From assembly GCA_029778535.1 (NCBI GenBank), contig JAKOQB010000143.1:217307-281306 (forward strand): 64,000 nucleotides of DNA, given 5' to 3'. The notes beneath the pieces were generated by a model. It did not search any database. It was not told the origin of the DNA and saw nothing but the letters and a program-made list of their open reading frames with translations. This stretch comes from Pseudomonadota bacterium (lineage in GTDB: Bacteria; Pseudomonadota; Gammaproteobacteria; Burkholderiales; Burkholderiaceae_F). Position 1 is the stretch's first letter, and each line of letters starts with the position of its first letter. Positions 16,870 through 24,910 of the stretch are shown in pieces. Both the position numbers and the translations under genes were made by a program.

Positions 16870-18871
16870 TCAAGCCGCATAGAGCAGGTTCTGCAGCTCG
16901 GTGACCGCGCCTCGAAGTTCGGCCGCGCCGCCGAACAGCCGGATGATGTCGGCCACCTGCCCGTGCTCCGACAGCGGCGGCACCTTGAGCACGTCAGGCA
17001 GCACGAACTGCGCGTCGCCGTACTCGGCGTACTTCTCCAACAGTTGTTCCGGCACGGCGCACGCTTCGGGCGCGAAGCGCTCGAAGAAATCCTGACGTTC
17101 GCTGCGGAGCCGCTGCGCGCGCTCCCGCCGCGTGCGCAGCGGCGCATTGAACGCGAGATGACACAGCAGATCGAAGGGATCGGCTTCCGGCTGCTGCGCT
17201 ACCTCGGCCAGTTCGTCGAAACTGACGCCGCGCTCGGCGAGCGCCTGAATGATCTCGGCCCGCCGCTGTGGATCGCTCCAGCGCTCGCGCAGCTCGCGCG
17301 CGTTGGGGCACAGCGCGCGCACCTTGTCGGCGGCGTAGTCGGTGTGGCGCACGACGCGGAGCTGGCGGCCGTCCGGGTCGAGCTCGTAGACGAGGTGGGC
17401 AGCGATCTCAACCTGGCCGCCGTCGAAGTAGTACTTGCGCCGCTCGTGGGTCGTCGGCTCGTTGACCTGCGGCGCGGGGTCGGCGGGCACCGGCTCCGCG
17501 GCGGGATCCTCGCTGGTCGTGACGGTCGTGCCGTCGGACTCGGGGTACTGCCTGACGCGTTCCGGACTCTGGTTGCCGAGCGCGCGGCGCATCTGGTCGG
17601 CGTGCTCCTGATCGACGCAGAACTCGATGGTCTTGGCAAAGGCGTCGGTCTTGTTCAGGAAGTCGGTCAGGTGGCGCGCGATGGCTTCGGTGCGTGCCTT
17701 CAACGCCACCGCGCGCTCGAAGTCCTTGGTCTGGTGTTCCTCGTCCGGAATGGCTCGTCCGTGGCGGTCGAGATCGCCCTTGCTGGGCCGCCAGCCGGCG
17801 GCGTCCACTCGGTGACCACGCGGTGCACGCGGTACGGCGCGAGAAATCCGTCGTCGATGCCCTGGCGCAGGCTGTACGTGTAGATCGGATTGCCGAAGTA
17901 ACGGTACGTGTCGCGGTTGTCGTCGCGCAGCGGCGTGGCCGTCATGCCGAGCTGATACGCCGGCTCGAAGTATTCGAGGATCTCGCGCCAGTTGGAGTCC
18001 TCGCGCGCGCTGCAGCGATGGCACTCGTCGACGATCACGAGATCGAAGAAACCGAGGTCGAATTCGCGGTACAGGCCCGGCCGGCGTTCGTCGCGCGCCA
18101 GCGCCTGATAGATAGCGAAGTACATCTCGCGGCTCTTGACGACCTCGCCTTCGATCCTTTGGCGGGCATCGCCGAAGGCCGAGAACTCCTTGTCCTTCGG
18201 ATCGTCAACGAGGATGTTGCGATCGGCGAGATAAAGGATTTTCGGCCGCCGGTATCGCCGAGCCGATTCCAGCGCGAGGTCCAGAGCTTCCAGCAGATCT
18301 GGAACGCCACGTCCGTCTTGCGTCGTGAGCAGTTGGCGCCGGTTGCCGCGCAGTATGCCCTCGACCGCGCGTTGACCGCGATCTCCAGGTGGTAGCGCTC
18401 GCCCTTGCCGACGCTGCCGTTCATCGGCGTGACGAGGCGGTCGGCGGCGTCGCCCTGCGGACCGCCACCGGCTCGGTATCGAGCCCACGGCTCGGCCGGA
18501 GTCGGGTACGCGGTGACGAGGTGCTCGCGGCCGGTCAGATCGTCGAATTCGATGATTTCATGCCCGTTGGTGGCGAAGGCGACGAGCAGACCGAGCATCT
18601 CGGCGTTTTACTTCGCCTGCTGCAGGCCGTCGCCGGCGGACTTCCACGTGGCCTTGGCCCCGACCACAGCCAGCGGAAAGTTGCGCTCGTACCGCAGCAG
18701 GTAGTCGACGCGCTTGGGCGGCCTGCGGACAAAGCCCTTCCCGACCGGAACGATGCGGCCGTCGGTGATCGTGCGTTGCTCGGCGATCGAATGCGGTTCG
18801 TTGACCCAGCCCGCGGCTTGCAGCAGGGAGACAACTAACTTTCGACAGGTGTCGGCCTCGCTCAGGGACAT
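16870..18871 (-). pseudogene. hsdR: Type I restriction endonuclease R subunit, degraded
   Basis: Homologous segments lie in three frames. The N-terminus (18871) reads SEADTCRKLVVSLLQAAGW to LQQAK, then an in-frame TAA, then AEMLGLLVAFATNGHEIIEF. A one-base loss near 18370 shifts the frame before AVEGILRGNRRQLLT. The Walker A ATGTGKT is removed by a small deletion near 18315, leaving the KTDVAFQICWKLW that normally follows it out of frame. The DECH box is intact (VIVDECHRCS). Another one-base loss near 17802 precedes RPSKGDLDRHGRAIPDEE. After FCVDQEHADQMRRAL the helicase C-terminal motifs are missing (near 17535). The C-terminus (ELQNLLYAA) is preserved. No hsdM or hsdS is present in the window. 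Confidence 0.85.
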
Positions 18872-19057
18872 GCTCTACGTATCGCCGGAACGGAATGCGC
18901 CAGTACGCTACTTGAGGAGGCGGCGGCCGGCCAGCATCTGTGCGTCTCGTTCATCGCCGGGTTTGACGCAGATTCCGAAGAGGAACCAGCCAGCCGATAT
19001 AGTCGCTCGTACTCGCCGCTGGACGATCGCCCGGCGCCGTCGCTCAAGAAGAAGGCC

Positions 19058-21082
19058 ATGTCTCGCCACGTCCGTCTGCTCGCCCCGCTCGACCTCGACT
19101 TCCTGCGGCTTCCCAACCGCATCGTCATGGGCGCGATGCACACGCGGCTGGAGACGCTGGATCGCCCGGTCGAACGCCTCGCTGCGTTCTACGCCGCGCG
19201 CGCCCGCGGCGAAACGGGCTTGCTGCTGACCGGCGGCTACTCGCCGAGTCCAGAGGGCCGAATCGAGCCCGACGGCCCGCTGCTCAACGACGAATCGCAG
19301 CTCGACCTGCATCGCGCGGTGTGCGATGCGGTCCATCACGCGGGCGGGCGCATCGCGCTGCAGATCCTGCACACCGGGCGCTACGCCAAGCTGCCGGAGT
19401 GTGTCGGTCCTTCTGCGATCCGGGCGCGCATCAACCGCTACACGCCGCGCGCACTTTCAACTGAAGAGGTGTGGCGCACGATCGACGACTTCGCGCGGAC
19501 CACGGCGCTCGCGCGCGCGGCGGGCTACGACGGCGTGGAGATCATGGCCTCCGAGGGCTACCTGATCAACGAGTTCGCCGCGCCGGCGACCAATTTGCGC
19601 AGCGATGAGTTCGGCGGCTCGTTCGACAACCGCGCGCGCTTGGCGGTCGAGATCGTCAAGGCCGTGCGCAAGGCGGCGGGCGATGACTTCATGCTGATCT
19701 ACCGCATCTCGTCGATCGACCTCGTCGATGGCGGCGTGCCGGCAGCAGAGACGGTCGAGCTTGCGCGGCGCGTGCAGCACGCCGGCGCAAACATCCTGAA
19801 CACCGGCATCGGCTGGCACGAATCTCCCGTGCCGACGATTGCGGCCAGCGTGCCGCGCGCGGCGTGGGCGTTTGCGATCCGGCGCGTTAAACAGGCGGTG
19901 TCGATCCCTGTGATCGCATCCAACCGGATCAACGACCCGGACGTGGCCGAGCGGCTGCTCGCCGACGACGTGGCCGATCTCGTGTCGATGGCGCGGCCGC
20001 TGCTCGCGGACCCCGACTTCGCGCGCAAGGTGCGCGAGGGTCGAGCGGACGAGATCAACACATGCATCGCCTGCAACCAGTCGTGCCTGGACGGCATCTT
20101 CGCCGAGCGCGCGGCGACATGCCTGGTCAATCCGCGCGCGGGGCGCGAGATCGAATTCAGCGATGCGCCGGCCGCACGGCGGAAGCGCATCGCGGTCGTC
20201 GGCGCCGGGCCGGCCGGCATGGCGTTCGCGATCAACGCGGCCGAGCGCGGGCATCAGGTTACGCTGTACGAGGCAGCGAGCGCGCTCGGCGGGCAGCTCA
20301 ACATGGCGCGCATGGTGCCGGGCAAGTCGGAGTTCAACGAGATGCTGCGCTACTTCCGCGTGCGGCTGAAGCGGCTGGGCGTCGAGACGAAGCTCGGCGT
20401 GCGCGCCGACGCGGAGTCGCTGGCGCGCGGACCGTTCGATGCAATCGTGCTCGCGACCGGCGTGAAGCCGCGCGTGCCGCAGTTGCGCGGCATCGGACAT
20501 CCCAAGGTGGTGTCGTACGTCGACGTGCTGAGCGGACGCAAGCAGATTGGCAGGCGCGTGGCGATCATCGGCGCCGGCGGCATCGGCTTCGACGTGGCCG
20601 AGTTCCTGCTCGGCGATGCGGACGAATCGCGCGTGCCCGACAAGTTCATGCACGCGTGGAACGTCGATCCAGCGGCCCGCACTGGCGGACTGCATAGCGC
20701 GACGATCAAAGCAAAACGTTCGCCGCGACGCGCAGTGCACATGCTCCAGCGCAAGACCGACAAGCTCGGCGCGAACCTCGGCAAGACAACGGGCTGGATC
20801 CTGAAGGCGCGGCTGCAGGAAGCCGGCGTGAAGATGATCGCCGGCGCGAACTACCTCGCGATCGACGACGCCGGACTGCACTACGCGGTCGGCGGCGAGG
20901 AGAAAGTGCTCGCGGTCGATCACGTGGTGCTTTGCGCCGGCCAGGAGAGCGACCGGGACCTATTCGAAGCCCTCAGGTCGCGCGGCATCGACGCGCACCT
21001 GATCGGCGGCGCCGATGTCGCGGCCGAGCTCGATACCGCCAAGGCGATCGAGCAGGCCACGCGGCTGGCGGTCGAGATCTGA
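19058..21082 (+). CDS. fadH: 2,4-dienoyl-CoA reductase (NADPH), FadH-like
   Basis: The 674-residue protein has an N-terminal old-yellow-enzyme TIM barrel (FMN; LQILHTGRYAK, EIMASEGYLINEF), a 4Fe-4S cluster motif CIACNQSCLDGIF plus a later Cys (TCLVNP) near residues 340-365, and a C-terminal pair of dinucleotide folds (AVVGAGPAGMAFAIN and AIIGAGGIGFDVAEF). Length and domain order equal E. coli FadH (672 residues), which reduces 2,4-dienoyl-CoA during beta-oxidation of unsaturated fatty acids. The start is ATG 19058. It is a single gene, converging on the envelope operon with a 15-base gap. Confidence 0.92.
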   Translation: MSRHVRLLAPLDLDFLRLPNRIVMGAMHTRLETLDRPVERLAAFYAARARGETGLLLTGGYSPSPEGRIEPDGPLLNDESQLDLHRAVCDAVHHAGGRIALQILHTGRYAKLPECVGPSAIRARINRYTPRALSTEEVWRTIDDFARTTALARAAGYDGVEIMASEGYLINEFAAPATNLRSDEFGGSFDNRARLAVEIVKAVRKAAGDDFMLIYRISSIDLVDGGVPAAETVELARRVQHAGANILNTGIGWHESPVPTIAASVPRAAWAFAIRRVKQAVSIPVIASNRINDPDVAERLLADDVADLVSMARPLLADPDFARKVREGRADEINTCIACNQSCLDGIFAERAATCLVNPRAGREIEFSDAPAARRKRIAVVGAGPAGMAFAINAAERGHQVTLYEAASALGGQLNMARMVPGKSEFNEMLRYFRVRLKRLGVETKLGVRADAESLARGPFDAIVLATGVKPRVPQLRGIGHPKVVSYVDVLSGRKQIGRRVAIIGAGGIGFDVAEFLLGDADESRVPDKFMHAWNVDPAARTGGLHSATIKAKRSPRRAVHMLQRKTDKLGANLGKTTGWILKARLQEAGVKMIAGANYLAIDDAGLHYAVGGEEKVLAVDHVVLCAGQESDRDLFEALRSRGIDAHLIGGADVAAELDTAKAIEQATRLAVEI

Positions 21083-21097
21083 GCTATACGCGCCCGC

Positions 21098-22177
21098 TCA
21101 CGACGGCAGGAAATCCACCGGCCACGACACCACCATCACCTCGACATCCTTCGCGCCGAATTCGAACTGGCGAATGCGCGCGAGCAGCTTCTGCTCCAGC
21201 TCCTGCGCCTTCAGCTCGCTCGACAGGATGCGCAGGTTGGTGATGTTGCCCGACGGCGCGATCGTCAGCTCCAGCACGACCTTGCCCTGCAGCGTCGGGT
21301 CCTCGCGCAGCGCGCGGTTGTAGATCGCGTAGATCGCGCCCTTGTTGCGCTCGAAGACGAGCTTGATCTCCTCGATCGAGCGCGACGCCTTGCCGCTGCC
21401 GCTTCGCTGCAGCACGCCGCCCGCGCCCGTTCCGGTGCCGCGCCCGCCGCCGCCGCGGAAGCCTCCTCCGCCGCCGTAGCCGCCGCCTCCGCCGCCGCCC
21501 GCTACGCCTTCGACCAGCGTGGTGGCGCGACCCGCGAGCCCGCCGCCGCCGGTGTCGCGGCTGTAGGCGGCGGTGTTGATGCCGCCGCTGCCGTTGGTGG
21601 CGTTGGACGTGATCATCGCGCGCACGGGGATGCCGGGGTCCGTCCCCGCGCCGACGCCCGGCCCCTTGCCGGTGCCCACGCCGGGGCCCGGCTTGATGTC
21701 CGCCTTCAACTGCACCGCCGCCGGTGCGCCGCGCAGATCGGCGATGTCGTTCTTCATCGCGAGCAGGCCGACGCCGGACGCCTTGCGGCGCGCGTTGTCG
21801 AGCAGTTCGCCCGGCGGCTTGTTCGGCTCGGGCCGGCGCGCCTCGGGCACCGGCGCCTTCTTCGGATCGAGCTTGACGTCGTCGGCGCGCGGGGCGAGCT
21901 CCTTGCGATCCGGCTCGACCTTCGGCGCCGCCTTCACCGGCGCCGGGATCAGCGGCATCGGCTTGTTCTCGAGCAGCAGGCGGGCCATCGGTGCCGGCAG
22001 TTCCTCGACCTGGGTGCGGTCGATCTTCGGCACCGGCAGCCAGGGCAGCAGCAGGCCGATGATCGCGGTCGTCAACAGCACCCGCTGCTGGATGCGGCGG
22101 AAGCGACGCTCGTCGGCCTCGACCCCGATCCAGGGCAGCGCCGCCGGGCGGTGCATGGGCAAACGGGCGGCTGTCAT
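21098..22177 (-). CDS. AgmX/PglI C-terminal (TonB-like) energy transducer
   Basis: The 359-residue protein has a short cytoplasmic N-terminus, one membrane helix (VLLTTAIIGLLLPWLPVP, about residues 34-51), a Pro/Lys-rich then very Gly-rich periplasmic spacer (about residues 220-255), and a C-terminal domain with KGAIYAIYNRALREDPTLQG and KVVLELTIAPSGNI. That domain is the AgmX/PglI C-terminal fold related to TonB, found in GltG/GltJ of Myxococcus gliding machinery. It should convey conformational energy from the ExbB/ExbD motor across the periplasm. Its ATG shares a base with the stop of the preceding exbD. It is the last gene of the operon. Confidence 0.85.
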   Translation of the reverse strand: MTAARLPMHRPAALPWIGVEADERRFRRIQQRVLLTTAIIGLLLPWLPVPKIDRTQVEELPAPMARLLLENKPMPLIPAPVKAAPKVEPDRKELAPRADDVKLDPKKAPVPEARRPEPNKPPGELLDNARRKASGVGLLAMKNDIADLRGAPAAVQLKADIKPGPGVGTGKGPGVGAGTDPGIPVRAMITSNATNGSGGINTAAYSRDTGGGGLAGRATTLVEGVAGGGGGGGYGGGGGFRGGGGRGTGTGAGGVLQRSGSGKASRSIEEIKLVFERNKGAIYAIYNRALREDPTLQGKVVLELTIAPSGNITNLRILSSELKAQELEQKLLARIRQFEFGAKDVEVMVVSWPVDFLPS

Positions 22178-22671
22178 CACGTCTCCGTCTTCCTGCGCAC
22201 CGCGAACGCGACGTCGCTGTAGTTGGCGCGCGCGCAGGTCACCATCACCTTGCGCAGCAACTGGTACGGGATGTCCTTGTCGCCCATGATCGTGATCGCG
22301 TTCTTCTGCGCCGCGTTCTCGAGGCGAATCACCTGCTTGCCCGACTGGTAGTCGAGCTCCGCCTTCAGCGGTGCGATCAGGTCGTCCGGCGCCTTCATCA
22401 CGTCGACCACCGAAGCGATCTTGCGCCCCTGAACGATGATGTCGCTGTTGTTCACGACGACCACCAGCGTGTCGCGCGGCGTCTTCTCGGCGCTCGACTC
22501 CGGCAGCTTGACCGCCTTGGAGCTGGGCAGGATCTCGACCTCCGCCGAATGCGACAGCAGGAAGAAGATCAGGATCGTGAAGATGTCGATCAGCGACACC
22601 AGATTCAGGTCGACCAGCGACTTGTTGCGCTCGCGGTGCGCGGCGCGCCTTTGCAGCGGGGTCAGGTTCAT
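22177..22671 (-). CDS. ExbD/TolR-family biopolymer transport protein (Asp-containing)
   Basis: This 164-residue protein has one N-terminal membrane helix with the conserved proton-path aspartate (NLVSLIDIFTILIFFLLSHS, Asp about residue 29) and a periplasmic domain (ITIMGDKDIPYQLLRKVM) of the ExbD/TolR/AglQ type. With ExbB it would form a proton-driven inner-membrane motor. Two ExbD paralogues in a row, as in Myxococcus AglQ and AglS, suggest a heteromeric motor core. It starts at ATG 22671, overlapping the upstream exbD stop by 4 bases. Confidence 0.9.
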   Translation of the reverse strand: MNLTPLQRRAAHRERNKSLVDLNLVSLIDIFTILIFFLLSHSAEVEILPSSKAVKLPESSAEKTPRDTLVVVVNNSDIIVQGRKIASVVDVMKAPDDLIAPLKAELDYQSGKQVIRLENAAQKNAITIMGDKDIPYQLLRKVMVTCARANYSDVAFAVRRKTET

Positions 22672-23168
22672 GACTTCCTCTGGCCCGTTCCGACCGGCGC
22701 GTCGCCAATCGAGATTTCAGGGAAGAAATCGGTGTGCACGATCTGCGTTCCCTGCACCGTGCGCCCCGCGCGCACCGCGTCCATCACCTGCACCAGTACG
22801 TCGTACGGCGTATTGGGCTGCGCGAGGATCGTGGCGCTGGACTTGTCGGGAAAACGCAGCTTCAGCTGCTGGATCAGCGCCGACAGCGCCTTCACGTCGT
22901 AGCCGGAGGCGCTGTTCGGGATGCGCTGGATCAGGCCGCCGATCTTGTCGCCGACCTCGAGCGCGTCGGGGCGGATCACCACTTCGAGCTGCAGGTCCCC
23001 TTTGAGCTGCTCGAAGTTCGATGACTGCGCCGGGAGCTTGAGGTCCATGATCGCCAGCCGCGTGAACACCGCCGTCGACAGCAGGAACGGCACCAGCACC
23101 ACGATCAGGTTCAGGAACGCGGTGATGTCCAGTTCCGCCGGCCGGCGGTGCAGGCGTCGGACGCGCAT
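22668..23168 (-). CDS. ExbD/TolR-family protein lacking the membrane Asp
   Basis: This 166-residue ExbD-like protein reads LDITAFLNLIVVLVPFLLST in its single membrane helix. The position of the conserved Asp in ExbD/TolR (as in the neighbouring paralogue) is Asn here, so it probably cannot carry protons itself and may be a structural partner. The periplasmic part (VVIRPDALEVGDKIGGLIQR, then ATILAQPNTPYDVLVQVMDA) is otherwise typical. It begins two bases after the exbB stop and overlaps the next exbD by ATGA, so stoichiometry is probably fixed by coupling. Confidence 0.88.
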   Translation of the reverse strand: MRVRRLHRRPAELDITAFLNLIVVLVPFLLSTAVFTRLAIMDLKLPAQSSNFEQLKGDLQLEVVIRPDALEVGDKIGGLIQRIPNSASGYDVKALSALIQQLKLRFPDKSSATILAQPNTPYDVLVQVMDAVRAGRTVQGTQIVHTDFFPEISIGDAPVGTGQRKS

Positions 23169-23170
23169 GG

Positions 23171-23824
23171 TCAGCGGGCCGCGGCCGCTTCGGGACCGCC
23201 GCGATGAACCAGGTTCAGGAAACTGATCTTGGCGGCTTCCAGGCTGTCGACGATCTCGGTCGCGCGCGCCTGCAGGAACGCGTGAATCAGCAGGAACGGG
23301 ATCGCGACCATCAGCGCGAACGCGGTGTTGTTCATCGCGATCGAGATGCTGGCGCTCAGCAGCTCGGCCTTCTCCGCCGGGTTGACCTGCGCCACCGCGG
23401 TGAACGCCTTGATCAGGCCGATGATCGTGCCCAGCAGCCCCACCAGCGTGATCACGTTGGCGAAGGTGGCCAGATAGTGCGTGCGCTTCTCCAGGCGCGG
23501 CACGATCTCCATCATGCCCTCTTCCATCGCGGCGTCGATGTCCTCGCGCCGGCGGGCGCTGCCCATGCGCGCAAGCCCGTTGTTGACGATCAGGCCGATC
23601 GCGGTGTCGGACTTCGACGCCACGCCGTGCACTTCCTTGTACTGGCCGGCCTTAAGCAGCGGCAGGATGTCGCGCCACGCCTTGCTGTTCTCGCGCCGCG
23701 CGCGCTGCAGGAAGATGAAGCGCTCGATCGCGACCGACAGGCCGAGCGCCATGATCAGCAGGCTGGGATAGATGAACAGCCCGCAGTCCTGGAAGAACTT
23801 CACCACTGTGCCAAACGTCAACAT
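23171..23824 (-). CDS. MotA/TolQ/ExbB proton-channel family protein
   Basis: The 217-residue protein has three membrane helices: near the N-terminus (FIYPSLLIMALGLSVAIERF), and a pair at about residues 120-185 (ATFANVITLVGLLGTIIGLI, then AMNNTAFALMVAIPFLLIHA). The GLLGTIIGLIKAF and TAFALMVAIP blocks identify the ExbB/TolQ/AglR family. It supplies the channel scaffold for the two ExbD-like proteins that follow directly. ATG 23824 is preceded by an AGGAGGTC ribosome site. Confidence 0.92.
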   Translation of the reverse strand: MLTFGTVVKFFQDCGLFIYPSLLIMALGLSVAIERFIFLQRARRENSKAWRDILPLLKAGQYKEVHGVASKSDTAIGLIVNNGLARMGSARRREDIDAAMEEGMMEIVPRLEKRTHYLATFANVITLVGLLGTIIGLIKAFTAVAQVNPAEKAELLSASISIAMNNTAFALMVAIPFLLIHAFLQARATEIVDSLEAAKISFLNLVHRGGPEAAAAR

Positions 23825-23852
23825 CGGGGACCTCCTTGCTTCGAGTGCTGGT

Positions 23853-24236
23853 TCAGAAAACTTCCTTCTTGCCGTCGGCCGACTTTGCCGCCGGTTCCAC
23901 GCGCGTCAGCGCGTCGTACTGCAGTTGCCGGCGAAACACGTCGCGGTCGATCGGCGCCAGCGCCTCGTCGAGCACGCTGGTCACCGGCCGGCCGGCGAGA
24001 TCGCCGGGCAGCGGTTTCTTCCACGGAACGATGTAAAGGACCTTCGGCAGCTCGCGGTTGCCGATGATCTGCGCGCGATCGATCGCGGCGCGGTCCTGGG
24101 CGAAGGCGGGTCCGGCCGAAAGCGCAGCAACGATGAGCAGCACGTCGCCCCGGCGCAGGCCGGGGCCCAAGTTACTTCGAAGAAAATTGGGCTCCGGCCT
24201 GCGCCGGGGCGACACGTTCTCCGTCCGTTTGCTCAT
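23853..24236 (-). CDS. Small exported protein with REP-interrupted signal peptide
   Basis: The 127-residue protein starts at ATG 24236 with AAGGAG five bases upstream and a 4-base overlap with the preceding TPR gene. Residues 1-7 (MSKRTEN) are followed by about 24 residues encoded by a REP element ([12 protein letters not shown]...LGPGLRRGD), then by the hydrophobic core and cleavage region [16 protein letters not shown]. The mature part ([20 protein letters not shown], then [17 protein letters not shown]) is about 80 residues, probably periplasmic, and of no family I recognise. Its fixed place between the TPR and ExbB genes suggests it is a part of the envelope machine. Confidence 0.78.
   Translation of the reverse strand: MSKRTENVSPRRRPEPNFLRSNLGPGLRRGDVLLIVAALSAGPAFAQDRAAIDRAQIIGNRELPKVLYIVPWKKPLPGDLAGRPVTSVLDEALAPIDRDVFRRQLQYDALTRVEPAAKSADGKKEVF
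24144..24213. repeat. REP-type palindrome inside a signal peptide
   Basis: This 70-base element begins GTCGCCCCGGCGCAGGCCGG and ends CCGGCCTGCGCCGGGGCGAC, the same ends as the element at 6729-6797, with a different centre. It lies wholly inside the 127-aa gene, between the codons for the charged start and the hydrophobic core of the signal peptide, and is translated without a stop. Confidence 0.88.
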
Positions 24237-24910
24237 TGCTGCTCCTTCCTGCTCAGCAGCGTCTGCTGCGGCGGCTTGCGGTTGCGCAAGTCGGCGATCC
24301 ATTTCTTCACCTTGCCGTCTTCGTCCGGCGCGAGCGCCAGATAGCGGTCGTACGCGGCGAGCGCGCGCGCGCCGTCCCACAGGTACAGGTCGTACAGGAT
24401 GCCGAGATTCAGGTGCGCGGCGGCGTAGTCGGGGTCGAGCGCGACCGCGTGCTCGTAGGCATCGCGCGCCTTCTGGAACTCGCCCTGCTGGCGATACGTG
24501 ATGCCAAGCTGATTGAGATAAACCGGCTGCTTCGGATTCGCCTTCACCGCGAGTTCGAGTTCGGCGACCGCTGCCGCCAGCTTGCCGGACTGCCGCAGCA
24601 GCAGACCGAGATTCGCGTGCGGGCCGCCGAGCTCGGGATTCGACTTCGTCAGCGCGCGGAAGCCGCGCTCGGCTTCCTCGGCCCGTCCCGCCTGCATCGC
24701 GCGGCGCGCCTCGTCGAACGCGCGCTGGACCGCGGGGCTGATCGTAGGCTCCGCTTCGACCTTCAGCGCCGGCGCCGGTGCCGCGGCCGAACTCGCGGGC
24801 GCCGGCGCAAGGGCCGCCTTCGTCACCGTCGGCTCGCTGCGCGTCGCGCATCCGGCCGCGAGGGCGCACAGTGCAAGCAGCGCAATCTTCAACGCGCTAT
24901 CGAATCGCAT
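24233..24910 (-). CDS. TPR-repeat lipoprotein (short)
   Basis: The 225-residue protein has a lipoprotein signal peptide ending [10 protein letters not shown] (lipid on Cys about 20), an Ala/Pro linker, and three to four tetratricopeptide repeats (for example [20 protein letters not shown] and [20 protein letters not shown]). TPR lipoproteins of this size accompany ExbB/ExbD/AgmX sets; Myxococcus GltE is a TPR lipoprotein of the same machinery. The start at ATG 24910 overlaps the end of the previous gene by 14 bases; a GTG at 24925 is an alternative. Its stop overlaps the next start (ATGA). Confidence 0.85.
   Translation of the reverse strand: MRFDSALKIALLALCALAAGCATRSEPTVTKAALAPAPASSAAAPAPALKVEAEPTISPAVQRAFDEARRAMQAGRAEEAERGFRALTKSNPELGGPHANLGLLLRQSGKLAAAVAELELAVKANPKQPVYLNQLGITYRQQGEFQKARDAYEHAVALDPDYAAAHLNLGILYDLYLWDGARALAAYDRYLALAPDEDGKVKKWIADLRNRKPPQQTLLSRKEQQ

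Noticed and set aside
18872..19057. Minus-strand frame reading AGWFLFGICVKPGDERDAQM
   Set aside because: It looks faintly protein-like but is short, has no start or ribosome site, and runs into antisense of fadH.
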